NCBI RefSeq assembly: GCF_905147045.1
Contig: NC_065907.1
Coordinates: 930,001 to 994,000, forward strand
Length of the DNA: 64,000 nucleotides
Direction of reading: 5' to 3'
DNA from: Nymphalis io
Lineage: Eukaryota; Arthropoda; Insecta; Lepidoptera; Nymphalidae
The position numbers were made by a program, and so were the translations under genes. The notes under the pieces were generated by a model. The model was not told where the DNA came from, did no database searches, and saw only the letters and a program-made list of their open reading frames with translations. This document shows, one piece after another, positions 1-12,949 of the stretch (position 1 is the first letter of the stretch; each line of letters begins with the position of its first letter).

Positions 1-85
1 AGCGATGGTTAAAATTTCTTACAATGCCAATGCTTATAGGCGTTGGTGACCACTTACGATCAGGTGGGCCATATGTTGGCCAGTA
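1..85 (+). repeat. SINE-like family A, 3' part, cut by window edge
   Basis: The segment carries the family A blocks 'agcgatggtt', 'tttcttacaatgccaatg' and 'ggtgaccacttac', seen in more than 15 other copies here. It is the 3' half in sense orientation. The rest lies outside the window. Confidence 0.7.
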
Positions 86-1917
86 TAAATATTTATATAT
101 AATAATGTGAAAAGTTTTATATGAATACAGGAGTTACTTTAAAAAAAAACTTTGATTCTCTTATTTACTATATTCCAAGTATTTACCGAAGTGTCCATAA
201 CGCTTTGGTTAGGTATTATAATCTAATTATAGAGTTGGGAACAGGTTTAAAAAAACAGATTATTTAGATTATTGCGTTCGAAATTGAAATATTTTTTGTC
301 AAACATGATATTGGCTGCGATGAGCTACATTTTTTCTTTTCTATTTTTAAAATATAAATAATATTAAAAAAAAAAAACTTTCCTAGTTCCAAGACCGCGT
401 TTGACCTGAACACCTGGTTACAGTCACAGATGGCATTTAATTACAGCTTCAAATTTTTTACGTCAACGTCAATTTGACGTTTTATAATATTAAAAAGAAA
501 TTATCGGCGGCCAAGCTTCGAGTTGTCAATTATATTATAATTATGATTTTAAAACGATGACAGTAATTAAAAAATCTTTTTATTTAATCTTATAATATTA
601 AATGAAGAATTCTTGTAGATAAATGTATACATATACATTTGTACAGTGTGTCTAACATGGTTCAAATTTTATCACAAAAATAAAACATTTTTGTAATTAA
701 ATACTTGAGCAAAGCTCGGTCGCCCACGTACTATTAATGTACATATGTTATTAAAAAAAAAATGATTATAGAATAGTATTTCTTTATTTATTATGAGTAA
801 AAATGTTTAATTATGTTTAAATAAAGACTTTAATTAGTCGATTATTTTATGAGCTTAAAACAAATATTATGACTTTATATCTTAAATGGATGTTATACGT
901 AATTGAATTAGTAAACATAAACGATTGCTTATTTAAAATCGGATTTTTATTCTTTTGTGTACCAAGAAAGCAATAGATTTTAATTTACATACTTTGTATA
1001 TGTTAATATAAATAATTCAAAAATTAATCTAATGTCGAAAAATAATACAAAAATAATGGTGTGCGTGCCGAGGTACTCACGAGAATGACGTTTGAAATCT
1101 TATGATGACGCCATCTGACGCTCGAAGTCTCCGTTAGCCCTTACCGTGTACCGAGGACCAAGATGTTTATACATAAATAAACTACTTGCATATATTTTTA
1201 CTATATCATTCGTACGTTAGTGCGCCCCCTGTCGTGCCAAGCATATGATGCAAGAGCTGATGCCTTTCCACTGTGTAGGTAATCGTGTAGGCTCCACGTC
1301 AAACAAGCCCCTATCATAATCGGCATCGCTATGTATTTACGATGTCTTTAAGCATTTGTCTAGAACTTTAGATTTAAATGTTTCAATATATATTTGTAAT
1401 ATTTTTTATATTGGAATTACGTCGAAGAAACAAATGAACAAACAAATTGATGACAGCATCTTGATTTAATTGATAGTAATGGTTAGTTTTTTAGTTTTAA
1501 ATTTTTTCATAAGCAAAGGAAGTGAGACGCGATTTTGTTGTATTTTGTTATTTAGAAAAAATATGGTTTTCCAGCAAATGAAAAGGCGATATAAAATTCA
1601 CAAGAAAAAAAAAAACCGGTATCGGTAACGGAACTATCACATTAATGTTATTATTATTATTATAGAAAAAAACCGGTATCGTATCGTGCCCTATAACGGA
1701 ACTACCACATTACTAAGAATCCTTACCATAAGAATTTTAAACATAGAACACGATAAATAAAAAAAATGGTCGATATGGTCATCGTCAGGGACAATGGTAT
1801 AAGTCATGGACATAACAGCTATTTTACATAGAACAGATTTTCAGATAGACAGAAACAATTATGATTTCACGTGTTTTATTATTATTTATAATTCACCAGT
1901 ATTACATACAGTACAGT
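86..1917. other. AT-rich stretch without a recognised gene
   Basis: No coding exon or known repeat was recognised. Two imperfect direct repeats sharing 'aaccggtatcg' and 'aacggaact' lie at 1609-1652 and 1664-1716. A slightly more GC-rich patch at 1050-1330 has short open frames but no convincing splice-bounded exon. Confidence 0.5.
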
Positions 1918-2080
1918 GACTGCCTCGTTGGTCTAGGGACTCTAGTCTAGTAGACTCCGGGCTATAATTGAGAATTTTTCGACAGAAAAACCCAATAACT
2001 TTTATCGATCTAATCTGGAATTCAACCCATGACCTCGGAATTTGCGGCCTTATATCTAACCACTGACCAATGAGGCAGTC
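1918..2080. repeat. SINE family D, inverted composite copy
   Basis: The family D head (gactgcctcgttggtc) appears on the plus strand at 1918-1934. It appears again as its reverse complement (gaccaatgaggcagtc) at 2065-2080, after D body sequence in minus orientation. The insertion therefore has the same head at both ends facing inward, as expected of a rearranged or twice-hit copy. Confidence 0.65.
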
Positions 2081-2709
2081 GATGACAGGAAATGAGCAAC
2101 ATATAACATCATATATATAAAAAAATAACTAACGATTAACCGACCCTGCATCAGGGTAAAATGTTCGTATAATTGGCTACAAAAAACTTTAAATAGCTAA
2201 GCTCAAAGTATGATAGCTTGTGACTCCCATTGATTCAATTCCTTTAATACATAGTTCCATTTAAGCCTGCGAAGTGTAAAAACTCATTACACAATACGTC
2301 AGATGTCGATTTATTTTCAAATAAGCGTGTAAAATTTAAGACTCTCATGTTGAACATTGTTGGCTCAAAACAACTGATTTATATTTGTCGTAATTTTGTT
2401 ATTATATAGTTTCTAGTAGTATCGTAATATTAATACCACTTATATTTCATTTTGTACTACCAAATTGTGTTAAATTTATTTTTTCTTTATTTATCTCTTC
2501 TTTCATTATTATTTAAGATGCTGGTCACCTATAGATATGACAACTTTTATCCTTAGAGGTCTAATAGGTGGTTTGTATACTTTTAATTTGTAATTTTCAA
2601 ATGCATGTCATGTTATTGATCCTAAATAAATAAATATAAAGTGATGCTTTAAAAGTGCTTGTATGAGCCCAAAAAGAATATTAATAAATTAATAATATAT
2701 ATAAAAAAA
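2081..2709. other. AT-rich spacer, nothing recognised
   Basis: No gene, clear repeat or structured element was recognised here. Confidence 0.4.
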
Positions 2710-2961
2710 AGAATATTCAGATATTCTACCGCAAAACAGCAATACTTAATATTGTTGTGTTCCGGTTTGAAGGGGGAGTGAGCCAGTGTAATTACAGGCA
2801 CAAGGGACATCAAATCTTAGTTCCCAAGGTTGGTGGCGCATTGGCTATAAAGCGATGGTTGACATTTCTTACAATGCCAATGTCTAAGGGCGTTTGGTGA
2901 CCACTTACCATCAGGTGGCCCATACACTCGTCCACCTTCCTATTCTATAAAAAAAAAAAAA
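2710..2961 (+). repeat. SINE-like family A, 5'-truncated
   Basis: It matches the family from 'cagatattctaccgc' through 'gtgttccggtttgaagg' to the terminal 'cctattctataaaaa' tail. About 45 bp of the family 5' end is missing. Confidence 0.8.
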
Positions 2962-3364
2962 TTAAGTAAAATAAAATAATATAATTGAATAATATATTTT
3001 TTATTAGATAGGTACTGTTAAAATCTTTGAAATTTAAGATAAATTATTTTAAATGAGAACGGAATTCCATTTTATCCACGATCAATGGCCAATCTGTTGT
3101 CCTTGTACTATGTATAAAAACGAATATAAAACTCGGATTTTAATTTATTCTTATATGTTAAATTCAAAATAATTAAGGTTCTCGGACGGTAATAAATCTT
3201 ATATTGTACTAGTTTCTGCCCGCCGCTTAGCCCACGTGTGAATGAGTTCAGGAGATCAAGTCTACTAATCTATAACGATTACTATATTCCCGATTCAATT
3301 ACAAACCACCTTTTCATATCCTATATTATTCGGCTCGGAACCGAATATGATGTTAATATGTAAT
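2962..3364. other. Spacer with a helitron-like stub
   Basis: Mostly unique AT-rich DNA. At 3208-3245 the stretch 'actagtttctgcccgccgc' resembles the edge of a widespread insect repeat. This identification is weak. Confidence 0.25.
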
Positions 3365-3735
3365 AATAATATCCTCCAGACCGATTTCGGCCACGGCGGC
3401 CAATCTCAAGAGAGATTAGCCAATTACGCAGTAGATATTATAGTGCACAAGTGTGTGCGCAAACACAGGTGCACTCTCTATTCCCTAACTCTCGTAATCC
3501 GATGGGACGGCAATCCGAAACGACCGAAAAGAGTTCAGGCGCAGGACCAACGGCTTTACGTGCTTTTCGAGGCACGGGAGTGTACACACTTTCAACTTCC
3601 AGACGTCCGGGCTGCTATTGAGAATTTCTGACAGAAAATAACCAATAACTTTTTACTGGCCCGACCTCGGAATTGAACCCAGGACCTCCGGGTCTACGGC
3701 CTTATATCAAGCCAGTAGACAACGAGGCAGTCCAG
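3365..3735 (-). repeat. SINE family D, near full length
   Basis: On the minus strand it runs from the head (gactgcctcgttgtctac) through 'ccgggctgctattgag' to the end (ggccgaaatcggtctgg). The family occurs at least six times in the window. A 94-codon open frame inside is a repeat by-product and is not called as a gene. Confidence 0.85.
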
Positions 3736-6007
3736 AGAGGATGTCAACATATACCGTTATTTCAAGACCAAACTTAATTGTTAACTTTTATTCCAATAGT
3801 CGATAAATAAATTAAAATTTAGGAAAACGGATAAACGGCAACGATTACGATAAAGTGACAATTTGAAGTAAATATACCCTAGAATTTAGGTACCCTATGT
3901 CCATTTCTATACCCCTGATAATATATATGCAAAAGTTCACGATATTCGGGTGAGAATATCTGGGTGAGAATATGTGAGAATGGCTGACAAACAAACTCAC
4001 TTTTTCATTTATATCTTCGTTGGAATTGCTTTGTTTACACAATGTTATCGGGAATAAGATGGTAGGGCTTTGTCCGGGTAGGTACTAGGTAGCACCACAT
4101 CTATTCTACATCTGAAAATCAATAAGTTTTATTACTTTGTTACTTTTAGAGAGGTGAGTGAAACAAAAAGGAGTCCTTTAATATATTAAGTTGCTTTGTC
4201 GGTGCCGCACCAGATAATTTAAAAAAAAAAAGTACACATGCGTAAAGCGATGGTTTAACCCTATGAAATATCATCTTAACTAAACACAATTTATGACATA
4301 TATAAATAATATTAAATAAGTACCTTTAAGTACATATTAAAATGTAAATAATAACAAAATATGATAATTCATTTATTCAAAGTATATAAATAATTAAATT
4401 AATTACAGCATAATTTTTAATATGACTATTAACTGTATTAAAAAATATATGTTCAGTTATTATTATAAGCAAATAGTTTTATTGTATTTTGAATTAATAG
4501 CGAGGGACTAAAATAATACACGGTACAATTATAATATTGATTTGACATAATCTATGTAAGGAAGAGAGCCCAGGCCTATATACCTAATGTATACCTAGTA
4601 CCTATATATATCGACTAATTCAGAAATCTATAAATAGAATTACGAAATATAATACAAAATTATTAATTCTAAAATATTTATGTAATATTTTATTGTTGTT
4701 TAAAATAAATCATAAAAAAATATATAGAAGTTTTTTTTACTGTGGCAACCATATAAGTATGGCGATGATATATAAAGTTAATACACATCAAGAAAAATAC
4801 CTAATAAAAAACAGTAGTTAAGTCATTTATAAATAATGACTGTAATTAAATAAAAGAGAACTCAAAATAAAACCATTTTTCCAACAGAAGCGTTTGTATA
4901 AGCATTAACTTTTAAGTTATTTCTAATTAATTTTATCGCGGTGAACTCAATGTGTCTTATAATAATTCGCGATAAAACACATTTACATACAATAAACTTG
5001 TGCAGATGCCTAAGAGAAATTCAACGTGAATCAATCTTTGAACAAAGAATAAAAAGGCGGGAAGGTGGTGTAGTAAGCGCGTGCGCGCGCAGCTGCCCCC
5101 ACATCTGCCGCGATGGCCGACGTATGTCCATAGTCGAAGTCGAAACTTATACATCCAATCATTCATTATTAAAGCATTATTTAACCTTGGAACTAAAACC
5201 TTCGTCGTACATAAATTATCCCTTTTTTTAATGTATTGTGTCGGCTTATACGGGATATTTGATATCAGTATGTCTAATGAAAATTCAAAGTCTTAATTTT
5301 GGTTGCTGTGTAGAAGCATAGGTTTTTTTTACAAAAATATTATATTAATTAGAAATTTGCTATCGCTGTTTTTTTGTTTAATTTTTAAAATATAAATGGT
5401 TTGTTTTTTGTATAAAAAAGGATAGTTTTGTCGTAAACTTTTAAGTTAAATAGAAGTGGGTGGCTTTGAAAAAGGTTATCATAACTTGGCTACGTTAATA
5501 CAATACTTAATATTAAACTTGTACTGACTTCAATATGAATACAAAAAAAAAAGAATTTAAAAGTATAGGAAATATATTCGTCCTTTTTAAATATATATTT
5601 TTTTTGTTTATAATAATATCGTTGTTCTTTTTTTGAAAACGAAAAATATTGGTACACTAAGTGCAGGCTAGTCACAAATGAGTGATTCTTAAAAATATAT
5701 ATAAATTTAATAACTGTTTATCGACATCTAGTTATAAAACCTAGCTTAGCGCATCGTTATCAGCTTCTACCCAGTAGTCCAGTACTTACGCAAGCACTAA
5801 GATATCGTGGGTCGAGGATGTTTAGGCTAAGACCACCGTCGACTCACTTAGTGGCGTAATTTGATAACATTACATACAAAAGAGTTATAATATATACTAG
5901 TTGCTGCTACAACTGTATTCGTAATAAAGTATATAATAATATTTAGATACGCACGGATTAAATATATTATATTGCACTCAATAGTCTAGTAGTTAGATTG
6001 GCTAATT
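3736..6007. other. AT-rich spacer with small repeat stub
   Basis: A 5' stub of family A (ggtagggctttgtccggg) lies at 4059-4105. A small CpG-rich patch at 5055-5140 includes a GC-alternating run and 'gcgatggccgac', but its short frames close quickly and I do not call a gene. The remainder shows nothing recognisable. Confidence 0.4.
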
Positions 6008-6268
6008 GGCCACCTGGTGGAGTGTGGTCACCTCCGCCCGTAGATATTGGCACCGTAAGAGATATTAACCATCCCTTACCATGTCCCATAACCCATACGC
6101 CAATACGACACCAACCTTGGGAATGATATGTATGGCCGTAGTTACACTGACTTACTCACTATTCACACCGGAATCCAACAATACTAAGTATTACTGTTTG
6201 GCGGTAGAATATGCGATGAGCGAGTGGTACCTACTCAGACGGGCTTGTACAAAGGCCTACCACTAAGG
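6008..6268 (-). repeat. SINE-like family A, diverged
   Basis: The antisense family A blocks 'gccaccaacc'-like, 'ttacactgac', 'gcggtagaat' and 'cttgtacaaaggcctaccac' occur in the expected order, with more substitutions than in other copies. Confidence 0.75.
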
Positions 6269-6948
6269 GAATTAATTCACATTACATTGGTCAAAATCGA
6301 TATTTAAGCTCTAGGTAAATTACATACCTATATAAAGTAGTTAGGTAGGTTACTCACGGTAACATACATATATATACACAAACAAGGTTAAATGAGTGCT
6401 ATCCTTGGCTGTGTAGCCTTACACGTAGTCGTATAAAAACATAGTTAAGTTTAAAAAAATTAAGCGTCATCTGTTGTGATATTAACCGGGAGCATGCGAC
6501 AGATGGCATGGAAACGTAAACACCAACTAATTCGAACTCGTTTCAACAACTTGATCTAAAAACGATCTTATTTCGTTTTGTTTTCGGTAGAAATTCCATT
6601 AATCTAATACAATATTTACCACTTATATTTCAACTGTCAGAATCGAATTCAAAAATTTTAAAATATTTTTAATCATATTCAAAATCTAAGTATTCTTTTA
6701 CAAGAACTTTTTCAATCGTTATGTTAAAGAACGAAATTGGGATACAAGTAGTTAGGAATGAACACCTAAAACCTAAGGGGCTTTAAAAGACGCGGGCTTA
6801 GGTAATTTTATTGATAAATCGTAATTTATGATGTACAGTACCTATCTATAAATTACACAAGATAATCGTAATCGTTTTTAATTGAATACGTTATAGTGAT
6901 AGCCTTTACATTATAATAAGATCAGACGAAGGTAATGGGATCAAACAG

Positions 6949-6995
6949 GATGCGGAAGTCGAATTAGACCTTTAGCGCAACTTGGGAGAGGCCTA
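6949..6995 (+). repeat. RTE-clade LINE, 3' end remnant
   Basis: The blocks 'aggatgcggaagtcg' and 'cttgggagaggcctat' match the last codons of the RTE reading frame present in full at 32714-35870. The flanking 6982-7222 open frames look like chance. Confidence 0.4.
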
Positions 6996-7360
6996 TCTCC
7001 CCAATGAGTTATGTGGGTGGCGAGATTACCTTGAGAGCTCTGCCGAACTACGAGCGGAGCACAGCACGGGAGAGGCAGCGGATCGACACGACCCCGCAGC
7101 CTTTTCGATCCGTGCCGAGAATGGTCGTCGTAACGGTTTTAGTGAAAAAAATACCAATTTTTCACTGCGTACAAAAAGGCCTATCTCCTCGGCGTAATAA
7201 ATGTTGTATTATCTGTAATTGAGATATCACTTAGCTTGTATTTACATGCTTTTTATATAACGGTTTCATGTATGAGCTTTACAATATTTACCATGAGATA
7301 ATTTAATTACAAAAGAACTCAACGCTGATTGCCGGGAATAATCCTTTATATTTAATCGGT

Positions 7361-7635
7361 GGTAGGCCTTTGGGCAAGCCTTTTTGATAAGTACTATCCA
7401 CTTATCAGATATTCCACCGCCAAACAGCAATTCTTGTTGTTTTTTCGGTTTGAAGGGTGAGTGAGGCAATGTAACTACGAGAACAAAGGACATAACAACA
7501 AAGTTTCCAAGGTTGGTGGCGCATCAGTGATGTAAAATTTCTTACAATAGCATGCCACTATTACAGACACAGTGACCACAGTGACCATTACCATCAGGTA
7601 GCCCAATTGCTAGTCAGCGATGCTATATAAAATAA
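7361..7635 (+). repeat. SINE-like family A
   Basis: It runs in sense orientation from 'ggtggtaggcctttgggcaa' through 'cggtttgaagggtgagtga' to an A-rich tail at about 7625. It is moderately diverged. Confidence 0.75.
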
Positions 7636-8274
7636 AAAAATAAAAATCCACAGCTCAATCGTGACCCTAGATTTCTATGGTAAAATCCAAAATCACCAAT
7701 TTTTATCACGAAACGAAGACAAATGACACAATAGTTTAATATTTACAAACATTAATTAAGAGTTCAGTTACAAATAGAAAAAAAAAACACATGCATTGTT
7801 ATATTACTTGTAATAATTTATCGGCGCGTTGTGATATCGGATGACACAAAATTATAAAGCCAGCCATTGTGTTAATATGTAGCTTATAAGATTCAAGAGT
7901 TGACATTATCGTGTTTATGATATATACATTTTAATGTAACATTGCAACTGGACAGGCTATCAGCCTTACATTCGGTGCGGAGAGCTCTTGAACTTTGAGC
8001 AGGCATCAGTCTAAACATAACGCTAGACGCCGCGAACTAAAAGCCTGTGGTAATGAGGTTTAAATATAATGATTGATCTGCGGTAAAGCTACATATTAAT
8101 ACAAAATATAATCGGTCCAGTTTGACTGTGTGACCTACCTTTACGTGGGTTCCTCCCTACCATTGTATTTGCATTAAGCTCGCCTCAAATATTCAAAAAA
8201 CTTATCGTATTGTTACGTAACTCAATCAAATCTATAATCTATAACCTAAGTTCAAATTTAATACTTGATCTAAT
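7636..8274. other. Unique spacer
   Basis: No gene or repeat was recognised. Base composition is somewhat richer around 7960-8050, without a splice-bounded open frame. Confidence 0.35.
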
Positions 8275-8285
8275 AAGTGCTATGT

Positions 8286-8458
8286 TTGTCGGGACGGCAC
8301 GGTAGTATGCGCAAGCGATCCCGTGACGTCCCCCGACAATACGGAGTGGGTACCGCTGGTTTTTTAGTAGGTATTCCAGCGCCTTCAGCGCCGGCGAGTC
8401 CGACATACCACACCACCTCATGGGGGAAACACATAAATGTGTTTTTCCAGCGAAAAAA
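8286..8458 (+). mobile_element. R1-clade LINE, tail-only copy with TSD
   Basis: This 173-bp segment matches the 3' untranslated tail of the R1-clade LINE at 18460-20229 (shared 'gtagtatgcgcaagcgatcc', 'ggtattcc', 'gcgaaaaaaaa'). It is flanked by the exact 11-bp duplication aagtgctatgt at 8275-8285 and 8459-8469. The poly-A end directly abuts the second copy. This is a severely 5'-truncated insertion, as expected of target-primed reverse transcription. Confidence 0.85.
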
Positions 8459-8469
8459 AAGTGCTATGT

Positions 8470-10202
8470 ATAAGCAAAAAATACTACCTGTCGGTAATTG
8501 TAAAAAAAAATCTACCTGCATAATATTAGTAGTATGGTACTATTTGTTTAACAAAAGGGCGAAAGATTTTAATTTAACATTCTTTCGTTTTTATTTCTTT
8601 CAAATTGATATTATTAACGATCATAATTTAATAACATAACGAAATAACAATCTATACAGTTTTATTATTAATGTTTTATTACAAATGTATAGCATTCGAA
8701 AAGTGCAAAAATTTCATCGGAATGAACACTTTATGTTTTCTGAGAATCGATGCTTGAACAAGGCCGCATTGAATCTGAATGTTACATAATACCCACCTTA
8801 GCACAGATGAATAAGACTCAAAATCATTTGTAAATAATATAAGAAATTTGCAAAACCATCGGTTCTTTCGTTTTGTTCTAAATTGAACGAAATTCGCCGC
8901 CCGATTTCGTTGCAAAAACCCACTGCCCTATCTATTGTAATTTAATTCCCTAAGTTATTTCTGAGCGGAGAGCTCATTGAATGTCAGGCAAATGTAAAAT
9001 TACCTGAACGGCATAAAGGTTTTTGTAATTGTTACCCCATTGTATGTACACGGGTTTTTTTTATTCTAAATTTCTATTTCGAAATTCTGGGAAGTTTTCT
9101 GAAACATTCGAAATACAAATGATTTTGAGAAAAGAGACAAATTATAGACGACCTCTTTTTTTTTTAGTTGGTGATCGACAGATGTTCAGAAATTATAATA
9201 AAGTTTTTACTAAATAATTACTTACTGAATCACAGAATTATACGAAATTTAATTGAAATTACCAAAAACCTGCCTACTTATAAATATAATCGGTAAAAAA
9301 ACCTTTAAGTGGTCTATAAAAAGTTCCATAAAAATAGGTGTTTTTTTAATTAATAAATAATATATGTTTTTTGTAATATTCGTTACAGTTATAACGTAAT
9401 TAAATAATTATATAACATTATAATATGTGCACATTTTAATAAAGGGACTTAGCCTTTGCTCTAGTAACAATTAAAAATGAAAATTAAAAAAATATATATC
9501 CATAGATGGTACAGCATAGATAGCATAACTTGATATTAATATACAATGTAAACTGTTTATTGTCAAGGTATACTCTGTAGTAATACACAAACGAAGTCCT
9601 CGGCTGTGATTGGTTAAAATACACATTAATACAGACCTTGATTTGATTAAATAATAAAAATAGATCGTTACAAAGTAAAGGTTTAAAATAACCAGTTACA
9701 ATAGTTTCGAATTTATTTTTAAATTCAGATAACCTAAGCGTACAGGCAGCCACAAAAATAAGCAATCGTTGAAATGATTGTAATTTTCATTACGAATTGA
9801 CATTGCATTTATTGAATGAAAAATAATATTTTTATATGGTGCTAGCTGACTTCGATTTCGTATGGGTAAAATTTATAAAAAGTTACCTTCGCTATTTTCT
9901 TTCACCCCTTAAAGTTGAAATTTCCAAAAATCCTTTCTTAACGGCTGCTTATGTTATAAAATAAACTCAAGTTCTAAATTTCAGTTTTCTAGACTCCATA
10001 GTTCTAACTATGTATTGGATTCAGTCACGACAAACAATTTTATAAGTATAGATAATCTGATCCGTAATAATGCATAATTTTGTAGTTAAATAATTTTAAT
10101 GCAAAAGTTTTATTTAAAAAAAATAAAAATAAGACGAGATAAACAAACTAAATTACTAAATTATGTACAACAAACAGTTTTTGATTAATGTTTATTTATA
10201 AA
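8470..10202. other. AT-rich stretch, no gene seen
   Basis: Mostly unique sequence. At 9838-9965 'gctagctgacttcgatttcg' resembles a common lepidopteran repeat edge, possibly helitron-derived. No splice-supported exon was found on either strand. Confidence 0.35.
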
Positions 10203-10390
10203 ACAACACTATTCCACTTAACTATTTATATCCTTTAATTTTACTCCCAAAGTTAACATAATAACCTCGCCGTTATTCATAACACCATTTTCAAGGATCC
10301 ATAATTAATACCACAGATTATACAAGATCTCGACCAATGATATTGTGTCAATTCAATGTCAAATTTGTTTGTCTTTACTTCTTCGATTGG
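10203..10390 (+). repeat. Unclassified repeat U1, copy 1
   Basis: It shares ordered blocks with 29303-29480 and 62993-63115: 'aacactatt', 'ccataat', 'ataccacagattatacaaga', 'cgaccaatga'. All three copies are on the plus strand. No coding capacity is visible. Confidence 0.55.
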
Positions 10391-12186
10391 AATACGCTAT
10401 TTATTGAAGGCGTTTTGTAAACGGTTATATTAGTTGATAATTAAAATTGTATCCGAATAAGGTATTGCTTGAATTTCAAAGTTTTTTAGGCAGACTGTAC
10501 GTATCCTTAATATTGTGTAATAGTGAACAATGTAGACTAGCTTTGTAGCAGAACCATTTTATTTTTTTAATGTTTTAATTTCGTTTGAGCCAAGGTGTCA
10601 CATTGAACGTTTCTACTCCTTAAAAGGAGTGTTAGCCCTGTAGATGAACATTTTAAGGCTTTTATTTTATAACTAATCAAATGCACAATTGATTTAATGT
10701 ATGTTATATTAATGTCTTATCTACTACTAATTATGAAGTCCAAGTATTGCCCGTCACCGTATCTCACGCCAAAAGTAAAAATAAAAATATTAGTGCATTT
10801 AAATCTTTGGGGGATTGCATGAAGTTATAGTTTTAGGGGTGTATCGCCGCACTTGAAACCGATATTTGAGTTACAATATAATATTCTTATTAGTCACACT
10901 AGCTGTGTGGATGGATAATCTTATATTTATTTTATTATATTATTTATATATACTTGTTACGTCTTATTTTAGAATAAATATATCTTTAATCTCTTCTAGC
11001 TCTGTTTCTATGTATTCTGTTTTGTATATAATAATATATATGCGAAAGTTTATATGTCTGTATATTTTTACTGAATAACATAAAAATTGCTGAACGCATT
11101 CAAATCAAAACTTGGTTAGTAAGTAGGCTATGTCTTGGAATAAGATGAAGGACAATATTTTTTTTTTCATAAAATATTGTCGCCATTTTTAATATTATTA
11201 CAATAAATAAATAAGCATCTAAAAGTTGTTCAAAATGAGTTATAATTTTATTAAATATATTAATATTAGATGAATAATATATTTAAAAAAATACTCAATA
11301 ATTAAGGTTTAAGCTGAGGTAATGCTGCTTCCATAAGTAATAATGGAAGTCAATCGACTACAAATTCAAAAGAAGCGATGTGTGCCAGAACTTGTCATTA
11401 CAAGGCTTTTAATTTTCCTGGATTTGTCTTTGTTTGGGAAGGAAGGCATTCTGACATTCAAAGTTTTTATACAATGCATCAGGTTAATTGTCGAACTCAT
11501 TTAAAATGACTATGTGTATTGTTTAGGAATGTATGGAAATTGATCTCTTTTTAATGTTAAGCATTATCATTGATGCGAAATTGTGGAAGAATGATTCAAT
11601 ACGTCTATACGTTCTATTTATTTTCCAAATACGTCTGTATTTGGAAAATAAATAAATAAGTGAAATATATAGAAGTGATGTATATGCGTCACTAACCCGA
11701 TAAGAGTATGGTATCTACCCAAAGGGGTTTGCACAAAGCACTATAGCCCATTGGTAATTATTGTATTATAATAAATAATTAAAAAAATATTCAGCAATTT
11801 CGAATTTCAAATTTAAAGCCGCGAATTTCCTATACAAGCATAAACAATTCGATGACAAGGAAATATCTAAGCTAAATACCTCATTTGATTTGCAAACAAG
11901 TTTTTATTTATTCGTTCGTAAAACTTGATATTAGAACCGTTTTAATCGTAGAGGAATATTACTATAAAACATTTAATACCTAATAATCATTATAAGAAAT
12001 CGAATAAATACTTTATAAATTAAATGAAATCTACAATATCCGAAATTCTATAGAATTTTGTCCCATCCAAAAATCGAATGACCCTGCCATGTGTAGCGTT
12101 TTATTGTAGTCTTATTAGTGATAACTAAAAATAAATGTTAGAGAATTAATATAGAAAAAAAAAAAATTAAATGATATGTCATATAA
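10391..12186. other. AT-rich stretch with old repeat pieces
   Basis: Around 11041-11160 there is a helitron-like motif series (tgcgaaagtttatatgtctg, ttgctgaacgcattcaaat). At 11685-11755 lies a worn antisense family A end (tttgcacaaagcactatagc). Nothing coding is apparent. Confidence 0.35.
11615..11654. repeat. Perfect 18-bp hairpin
   Basis: The arm tatttattttccaaatac (11615-11632) is followed after four bases (gtct) by its exact reverse complement at 11637-11654. It may be a foldback repeat remnant. No transcription evidence is available. Confidence 0.7.
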
Positions 12187-12222
12187 ATTTTTGACAAGTA
12201 CCCGCGGGTACTTGTCAAAAAT
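12187..12222. repeat. Perfect 36-bp palindrome
   Basis: The segment is an uninterrupted perfect palindrome centred between 12204 and 12205, with core acccgcgggt and the flanking arm ttttgacaagt with its complement. There is no spacer. It could be a joined pair of inverted termini, a protein-binding dyad or an assembly artefact. Confidence 0.85.
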
Positions 12223-12949
12223 CAAATAAAAAAAAAGTCAAACAAGGGCAAAATTTCAACAAATTTTACTCAAGTCGCAACTTTCTCGCTGTAATATGCT
12301 TATATTTAAAACATAAACCTTTAACTTTAAGGTTAAAAAGCATAAAAGACAATGTTTGTTTCTTCTTAACAGTAATTTATCATTCGTTTTTAGGATAATC
12401 GATGAAATTATTAATTTAAAAAAAAATTGAAGTGGTCGATACTTCGAAATCCACTTTTCGAACCGGTAGCACCAAACGAACTATTGACTTGTTAAAAATT
12501 GAGACTGATTTTCTTCATAAAGAAAACTTTTGTAAAAGATTATATACTTGAATAAAATGCTTTTTACATTGGTTAAAATAATGGATTAATTACGAGTGCC
12601 TAATACGATATTTCTTTGACCTGAAACCTCTGTGGTGAAATTGCTCTGTGTAAGGCAAGCAGGTAGTCCAGCGCTCGGGATGGACGGCTTCAACGCGAGC
12701 ATTTAGGGTTGCTATCGTCTAAAATCTGTGTTACCTCTAAACCTACAATTCAGACAAAAATAATTATATTTATTATCATGGTCATCGCTAATCTTTTTTG
12801 TTTATCTATTAGTATTATTCTTTAAAATTATGTTGACTGGTTGTTGTTACATTAGTAGCGTTGTAAGGTCGACCACCTCTATGATAAATATTGCTTTAAG
12901 CCATTCATGATTAAGAGCAACCTTGTGTTATGCACACTTTCGAGGCGAC
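12223..12949. other. Spacer upstream of CpG-rich region
   Basis: AT-rich, with a small GC-richer patch at 12640-12720. No exon or repeat could be supported. Confidence 0.3.

Noticed and set aside
1100..1170. Minus-strand exon ending in a gtgagt donor
   Set aside because: The upstream frame has stops and the acceptor is poor; no partner exon.
3347..3631. 94-codon open frame
   Set aside because: It lies inside an antisense SINE D copy; the same frame recurs at 25474 in another D copy.
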